Assembly (NCBI RefSeq): GCF_963675165.1
Contig: NC_087387.1
Location: 3,089,501 to 3,153,500 of the forward strand
Direction of reading: 5' to 3'
From: Halichondria panicea
Taxonomy: Eukaryota; Porifera; Demospongiae; Suberitida; Halichondriidae
Length of the DNA: 64,000 nt
Of the stretch, positions 57,596 to 64,000 are shown in pieces (the first letter of the stretch is position 1; each line of letters starts with the position of its first letter). The position numbers and the translations under genes are program-made. A model generated the notes under the pieces. The model ran no database searches. It was not told where the DNA came from and saw only the letters and a list, made by a program, of their open reading frames with translations.

Positions 57596-59214
57596 ATGCC
57601 TCATCAAATTTCCTTCACCTCGTTGATGTCAACAGTAACTGTGCTGGCTACCCTTTTTGCTTTTGTTCCTACACCTAGAGGTGAGCAGCATAAATCATGA
57701 GTTAAACGTTTTATAATTGCTTGCTAAAGACTGGCAACTTTAATTAATATTTCTCCCCCAATACAGTTGTTGCACAACCTCACTGTGATGCCCTGACCGA
57801 ATTAGCTTCGAATGCTAATCAAAGTACACTTCTTGGTTCATGTACTCGTGATGCTGATTGTACCATGATAACTTGCATGATCTTAGACATAACAACGCGA
57901 AAGTTCGTTCAAGAAGCACAGCTAAGAGTTCTGCCTTGCACAGTCCCTATGCCACAGGTGGAGTTTAAGCTACTAAACGATGACGGGGCTCGCTTTATGC
58001 AGCTTGTCAATAGTACTTCACAAGTACCTATCATGATCAGCACCAATGGGTTAAATATCGAAATTGGAACGTTGATTTCTTTTGTTAATCATACAGCAAA
58101 TGCTATAGGAATCATGGTGAGTTCAAAACATATATGTAGAGTAGTAATATTCATGTGGTAAATCCCCAGATGGAGCTGTTACCACCATCGCAACAAGTGC
58201 CGGTCACTCTTTTCAACTTCACTACTGTACTGCTGGACCTGTCAGCTTGCCCAACTATAGGTGACCTTTTGTTGTGTCTGACATATCCGTGTTATTTAGC
58301 CTACATTGTGTGAGCATGCCATCATGGTTTATTTTGTGCCCACCCATGCATTCAATACAATGGGTTTGTCTGGGAGTAGTGAATCAACATTCATTGGCCT
58401 CTTGGTGCTAACAGACCGTCTTGTGCATTGCTCTTATGGTAAACAGGGTTGAATCACATGATTTATGATAACATAATGGCATGACTGTAAAGTTCAGACT
58501 AAGGAAATGTGATCACACACTCACACTATTATACATGTAGGGTAGTTACTCTGGATACTGCATACATAAAAATATATTCGTGTTTAGTGCGAGTGTGCAG
58601 TGCAGTGTTATTTGCTAGTAAATTATTTTATGGGCACTCATGATCACTACCGACTTTAGTTCCGCACGCACTTGTCAGCTTGTTGCGTATATACAGCACA
58701 CCTGGTTAATGGATCCATTTTTGGTGGAAATTGAAGTGTGCCAGGAAGTCCAGCTCTTAGTCTCTGATAACTTTGCATTGAAGAATGTGAGCCAGCTCAG
58801 CAAAAATGTGTTGCACGTGATCGTGTCCAACCTCCTCTGGCAAAAACCACCAACACTTCGTACATGTATTGCCATTGCTGTGTAGTACCGGTAGCCACTT
58901 ATGTGGTAATAGCTGCAAAGTTGCAAAGTTGTACCTTTAACCTTAGCACTTCCCGTCATTACAAAAATAATTTTCATTTAAGTTGTAGTAAACTGTACAT
59001 AACAACAAACTTATAGTCTTCCCTTTTCTATACAGATCCCACTACTAGGGACCAAGCGACAACAGGAACAGTTACAAACAGTGGTACTACTAGGGACCAA
59101 GCGACAACAGGAACAGTTACAAACAGTGGTACCCAGTGTTTTTCATACTCAAAAATATGGCTGGTGATAGAATCACTGCTATTGTTTGCTGTACTGTTTG
59201 TGGATAGAATGTAA
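57596..59214 (+). CDS. Small secreted or anchored protein with duplicated Thr-rich stalk
   Basis: Exons 57596-57680, 57767-58116, 58170-58260 and 59036-59214 give 234 aa in phase. A signal peptide (residues ~1-29) leads into a ~145-residue domain with Cys at 'PHCDAL', 'GSCTRDADCTMITCMI', 'LPCTVPM' and 'LSACPT', and several N-glycosylation sites. Exon 4 encodes two identical 15-residue units 'TTRDQATTGTVTNSG' and then a hydrophobic C-terminus 'IWLVIESLLLFAVLFV', ending DRM. It is probably GPI-anchored or single-pass. I do not recognise the domain. It converges with CDCA7, 222 bp between stop codons. Confidence 0.75.
59041..59130 (+). repeat. Exact 45-bp tandem duplication inside a coding exon
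   Basis: Units 59041-59085 and 59086-59130 are identical and in frame, adding 15 residues to the stalk of the anchored protein. Confidence 0.97.
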
Positions 59215-59436
59215 GGAGCCACCATACTTGTACCAATATGTGTGTGATCACTTAATTTACTTTTTCTGGCCACCAATAATTTGTGTTTTTTTTAATTTTT
59301 GTACGCTATTTTTACAGCTTTATATATACAGTCATGTAATTGCGTTATCAGTTTTAGGTTAGATAAGATAACAAAGTGAGCACTCACAGTAAGTAAATAT
59401 ACCCGAACCAAAAAGAATTGTCCAGTTGTTCAAAGT

Positions 59437-60383
59437 TTAGTAATCAGTGGATTTATCCAAATACTCGTGTACATTATTGAACCCACATTCACGAGCAATG
59501 TGTATCATGATTCCAGTTGGAGCCTTCCCTCTCTTCGGCATACAGAAACTGCAATTACATATTTTCCTGCAAGGGGGACACACCCATTCCGTATTGGCCA
59601 GAGCATCGTATAAATCTTCACCGTAGCGATTTTGCAGACAAGGACCACAAAATTGTCCTCTTGTGCCATTACAATGTATATTATGGCATATTGTCTTAGT
59701 ATCAATGGTTTTCTGTCGGCACTGGTGGCAAGTGGCTCCTCGAATTTTGTCGTACACTTTGTCGGTACTTCTGTCAACTGTCTTGACCAGACGTCTCTCC
59801 ACTCCAGGCTTTCCATCCAATTCAATAGGAAGACAATCTTCTGTAGTATCACGCCTTCGACTATATAATTATTGTACTTTTGTTAATTATACATTTTGTT
59901 ATAACACAATAAAAACAATTCCAAGTTCCTAGTAGTATGTGAATACGCCCCCTGTCCCCTCCCCCATGCCAATACAGTCTTTGAGTGCTTGTGGTAAACA
60001 CTTCTAATTATACCCCCACATGCTTGGGTTTCAGTTAACATACTGAGAGGTACTTAACACCTCGCTGCTCACCACAGAAGCCAATTAACACACAGACTAG
60101 ATTCATACGCTAGATAGAATGATTGTGTCTGTTATTTAGGAAAGAATGGCTTATCAACTCACTATCCCATTAAATTAATTTTCGGGTGCAGGCCTGTATT
60201 GCCCATGCACAGTGCACAATTGAGTACTCACTATGTCTTGTATACTATCCTCTTCACATCTTGGTCATCTTCCAGCCCGTTTTCAAGGTCCACACCTATA
60301 CTTCTTCTCTGTGACCGCGTGAGAGGACGCTCACCCGTGCTGGGCCGAGCATGACGAGTGGGGTTACGACGTGGAGTTACCAT
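59437..60383 (-). CDS. CDCA7: CDCA7-type 4CXXC zinc-finger protein
   Basis: On the minus strand, exons 60383-60232 and 59860-59437 give at least 191 aa. The C-terminal ~100 residues are the zf-4CXXC_R1 domain of CDCA7/CDCA7L: 'GATCHQCRQKTIDTKT', 'GTRGQFCGPCLQNRYGEDLY', 'WVCPPCRKICNCSFC' and 'GFNNVHEYL'. In vertebrates CDCA7 recruits the remodeler HELLS to nucleosomes and supports maintenance of CpG methylation; mutation of this domain causes ICF syndrome. The N-terminal part is short, Arg-rich and then acidic. An acceptor (TATATCTAG) seven bases before the ATG implies an upstream exon. That exon may be leader or may extend the protein; I could not find it. Confidence 0.9.
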
Positions 60384-61154
60384 TTCTCTCCTAGATATAA
60401 AGATGTTAAGGAGTCAGTCAACAATTAAACTCTATATGTTGGAACATCTTCTTTGATTGTTTGACTTAGGCAACAATAACTATGCTTGTGAACAGGAACT
60501 GAATATTTGTAAACATAGTCACATTCTACTACACACGCTTTTAGTCAAGTGTATCATTAGAACACCATGGTCAATAAAATTAATGTCGTATGACCGTAAT
60601 CTTCAATGACCACAATAGCTACTGCTTTTGGCAGTCGCTCTTTTCTCACTTTTGTGGCTAGGTTGAAAGAGGGCTCGGTGTCTTGATAGTACGAATGGGC
60701 TTTAAATTATCCAGCATATGCGTAACTGTACTACAAAATTAAATTATCTAGTCCATTATGTTCTGTGTAATACTTATTCCCTATGACTGAATTCGGTGAA
60801 GCTGTGGGTTATGCCTTCTATTGAGTTGGTTGAGAAGGCTTGCACACTACTGTGAAGCCAACGAGGCTTTAACATCAAAATCTGCCACTATTAACACTAA
60901 TTAACTTTTTGTATGACGGCTATCCATGCTGTAAACGCAAGGCTATGGGATCCAGGTGAGTAGACTCACATGTCACACACAAACAAACCAAATGACTACT
61001 GGCCGCGGGTAATAATAATAAGATATTTATGCACGTGATGCTCACCACCATAGGCAAAGCATGCAGTAGTTCAACTTGAGTAATGAAAACAGTACGACAC
61101 AGCGCCAGGATACTTTGTGTACTGTATTTCTTCTTCTAATTACAGTGCCACCTT

Positions 61155-61510
61155 AATTATGCCTCGGTGCGCATGCGCAAACGAAGTACAGTATTGTGTT
61201 TGTGTTTGTGTGTGTGTCTGTCTGTCTGTCTCTGTAGACTGCTACAGCTGCTCAAGGATCAATGTAGTGTACTGAGTTGTCTCTAAAATAACGCTAGGTC
61301 GTATTTTTCAACTATTAAAGAAAAATCAGCCTGGGACCGAGGCTAGGTCGATCATTTCCCATGCTTTGAGTTTCCCTGTGATTACAGATATACATTGTAT
61401 GCAGCAAAATTACTGTAAGAACATTATGATATCTGTGTGTATCAATAGCTAGTAGCTTTCTGTTATTTGACACATCCACCGAGGCATCAGCACCTGCGGT
61501 GCTTTCATTA
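61155..61510. repeat. Composite dispersed repeat copy
   Basis: It begins TTATGCCTCGGTGCGCATGC and has a GTGTGT/CTGTCTGT tract, then TGTAGACTGCTACAGCTGCT. A truncated TAGCCTCG element (…CCTGGGACCGAGGCTA, ending 61345) follows. It finishes with the block shared with 12427-12580 (CACATCCACCGAGGCATCAG). Confidence 0.7.
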
Positions 61511-61691
61511 TACCAGTGCTGGCGTTGATTTTATTAATAGAAGCGCCAAGTCCTAACTTTAATTGAGCGACAGGTAAATTCCAGAATTATTGTTTGCTGG
61601 CTGTTACTTATAGCATAGATAAAAAAAAAGGGGGATTTGAACGGAAGCACCCTCAAGTGTTCCCGCGGTTTAATTGAGGCTGTATTCTACC

Positions 61692-62195
61692 ATAGATTGA
61701 AGAGTTAGAGGGATAGGAAACAGAGTGGTGCACGTGATGATTTTACATTGAATCTGCAGTGGAGCCTCGAAAATTATCCGCGTTACGAGGCTATTAAGCA
61801 CATTTTTGCCGGGTAACTCCCAAAGCTGTGTTTCCTCGAGACATCATCTCTTTCAGCAACTTATAACACGCCTAGTCCATGAGCCACGTGTAGTACTTGC
61901 TAATGACTGACCACACCCAGTAAAAAGAGACTTTCCAATAAAGTTATATGTTCCCAAGGCTGTTTTAGAGCTATTTGAACATATAACGTGTAAGCGTGCT
62001 GGTTATGACTACTACAATAGGTATAGACCTTGAAATATAAGTGAGTTGCACGGACTAAGAGCACAGTTACTTGTAGTTTATTATGCACTGAGTGTAGAAT
62101 AGATATTGTTGTGATGGCCTTGATTAAACCGCAGCGTAGCGCGGATGTTACTCGAGATACCAACTGTTTCCTATCCCTCTAACTCTTCAATCTAT
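61692..62195. repeat. Perfect 32-bp inverted repeat 440 bp apart, third copy at 62757
   Basis: The arm ATAGATTGAAGAGTTAGAGG...GAAACAG at 61692-61723 is exactly complementary to 62164-62195. A diverged third copy in the second orientation is at 62757-62790. Confidence 0.9.
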
Positions 62196-63319
62196 GATTC
62201 TACACAAAGAATAAATAGTAGTGAGACTAGAACCAGTACAGTAGTGTCTGTGAGGGCGAGTAGCGCTGTTTATATAGAGGACCTTTGGATGCAAGTCAGA
62301 GAAAAACTCAAAAGACCAAAATTTACTGTCTTGTGTCTTGGATGAGTTCCAGAAGGAGGCCTTTTCTACCAGCCAATCGTAATCCAGCTAAAGTATATAT
62401 ACCATGCAGTCCATGTCTAATAAGTAGGAAAGGTGCTAATAAAACTTTCTGATGCATTTAGGCTAACACTATGACTGTTAAAAGTATAAAATTACATGAA
62501 AAACAGTTGACGAACCTCGAAAATGTCTCCAATAACAACACGAGGCACTGGTAAAGACTTTTTATAAACAATACCTGCTGCATGGAATGGTCGTCTCCAA
62601 GAGTAGATAAGATCTATTCTTGGCGTCTCCTATAGCAGAGTTTATCAAGCAGCTAAATAAACGCTATCGTTTCTACTAATTAAAAAGCGAAACGCAGATG
62701 AGATCAAAGGGATGCTCATGGAAAAATTGCAGTAAATTGTGACGTCATCCACATCCGTTTCCAATCCCTCTAATTCTTTGATCTATGATTATAGTGAGCT
62801 AGAGTTTACCGTATAGCGTGAAATGTTTGAAGGGCCGTTTTTGTGGGTTAGCAATGCTACACAAAAATTGTTCTTTAATTAGCTATAACATGCAAATATT
62901 GAAGGCATGGTTGGGAGTATATAAGCAGTCAACCCACGAAGTCTTTTAAAGGCCATGCATACCATGGAATTTAAGTGCCTCAAGCATGTTGCGTCTTCAT
63001 ACGGCACCGGTACCACGCGCACTAGACCACATACAGGAAAGAAGGGATTGACAAAAAAGCGCCTGGAATAGCCATCCGTGCTTTCCAGCAGTTCAATTGA
63101 GGCCGCCTACTTTAATGTGAAAAAAAATTGCCCTGCTTAACTTGCGGTTTGATTCCATATCAGACACACATTTCTTGTCATTTCCAAATGATGCCAAATA
63201 ACCAACAAGGAATATGGAATCTAAGTGGGGGGGGGGGGAGGTTTGGAAAATCTAACAGCTATTTTGTTGCGTTTGGCGGGGGAAGCACTGATGGAATTTA
63301 GCTCTGTATTCGTGTTAGG

Positions 63320-63811
63320 CCACTCCAAATCAATTACTTGTTTCTCATCCCCCCTCTACTATTCAGAGCACCCGTGCAGGCCGATACCGGAAGTTGTGGT
63401 CTATTAAGTATGACGTCACTTCCTGTTTGCATGGTTTTAAAATAAGTTGCTAAAATTTCAGGCATCATATACAGTAGACCAGTAGTGTACAAATGTACTG
63501 AGTGTCTGCAGGAGCGTCTGTAATCACGCAGTTCTTCTTTTGCAAGATAATTAGCAGCCAGTCTTCTTTTGATATTTACAGATAGCTATGGCCATGTGCT
63601 AGATCACGTGCTTGATTAGCCTCGATTCAAGGCCGATTAAAATACGGCCTGGAATCGAGGCTAGTGCTTGATTAAATCACTGCTAGTAGCAGGTCAAAGG
63701 TCAACAATGAGTCTTATGATGAGCATGCAACCGGTATGTTTTCAAGGTAATTAACCAGGCTCAAAGTAGGTACGGCAGGGGGATGAGAAACAAGTAATTG
63801 ATTTGAAGTGG
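63320..63811. repeat. 34-bp inverted repeat, one mismatch
   Basis: CCACTCCAAATCAATTACTT...CATCCCCC at 63320-63353 pairs with 63778-63811. A direct block TTAGCTCTGTATTCGTG accompanies both arms (63298 and 63814). Confidence 0.85.
63617..63663. mobile_element. 47-bp TAGCCTCG foldback MITE with 9-bp target duplication
   Basis: TAGCCTCGATTCAAGGCC and GGCCTGGAATCGAGGCTA are inverted ends (one mismatch) around an 11-base core. They are flanked by perfect GTGCTTGAT at 63608-63616 and 63664-63672. Confidence 0.92.
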
Positions 63812-64000
63812 GCTTAGCTCTGTATTCGTGATTTTATGAGCAGCTTTTGTGCGATGTGATGAGTTGTCAATCCCTCACTTTCCTGTATCCAGATTAGACT
63901 TGCGTTACAAAAACCACAGCTATTTAAATATGCTGAATATGCAACACAAGTCTCTACACATGGAATTTGACTAGTCTAGGTACGTGGCACTACGGGGAAA

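Larger units (their letters stand above)
60391..64000. other. Repeat-rich region with no supported gene
   Basis: This stretch holds the dispersed repeat at 61155-61510, inverted repeats at 61692/62164 and 63320/63778, the 47-bp MITE at 63617-63663 and a G12 run near 63227. The 5' end or promoter of CDCA7 should lie somewhere here. No frame has convincing splice borders or protein similarity. Confidence 0.55.

Noticed and set aside
62145-62345. 66-residue open frame as a small gene
   Set aside because: It overlaps the 32-bp inverted repeat, begins at a non-ATG codon and has no homology or splice borders.
1-64000. tRNA genes and CRISPR arrays
   Set aside because: No cloverleaf with A/B boxes and no spaced direct-repeat array was found by reading both strands. 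The tandem repeats present are mini- or microsatellites.

Overview
This is animal nuclear DNA, most likely from a sponge (demosponge). Genes are split into many short exons by small AT-rich introns with GT..AG borders. The gene set is metazoan: NELL-type EGF/VWC protein, insulin-degrading enzyme, a ciliary PGP-repeat protein and CDCA7. The spacers are packed with small non-autonomous DNA elements. The sponge assignment is an inference from gene style and from a very large beta-helix/multi-pass surface protein; no species can be named. All exon models were assembled by hand from reading frame, splice-site sequence and phase. In every multi-exon model the exon lengths sum to a whole number of codons.

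Layout. 119-4735 (+): 15-exon EF-hand/coiled-coil protein, unnamed. 5489-9914 (+): probable NRF1/YY1-type promoter, a spliced 5' leader, and a single-exon fusion of an aromatic-ring FAD monooxygenase to an RTN4IP1-like quinone oxidoreductase. An antisense 18S rRNA fragment lies inside the leader intron. 10177-20698 (+): insulin-degrading enzyme, 26 exons, 979 aa. 22069-25765 (+): mitochondrial ribosomal protein mS35. 25980-27541 (-): ODF3/CIMAP-like PGP-repeat protein. 28066-40941 (+): NELL homologue, 19 exons, 880 aa, with the full TSPN/coiled coil/VWC/six EGF/VWC order. 42558-49145 (+): 1246-aa surface protein with a beta-helix-like ectodomain and a multi-pass C-terminus. 49890-51595 and 53353-55366 (+): tandem PI-PLC X-domain proteins. 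57596-59214 (+): small secreted/anchored protein with a duplicated Thr-rich stalk. 59437-60383 (-): CDCA7-type zinc-finger protein. 60391-64000: repeats, no supported gene.

The genes do not form one pathway. Their arrangement still says something: mS35 and ODF3-like converge, ODF3-like and NELL are divergent with about 0.5 kb between start codons, and the anchored protein and CDCA7 converge. The most unusual points are the monooxygenase/oxidoreductase fusion, the beta-helix multi-pass receptor, a MITE family with perfect 9-bp target duplications, a triplicated 3' splice site in IDE, and the rDNA fragment.
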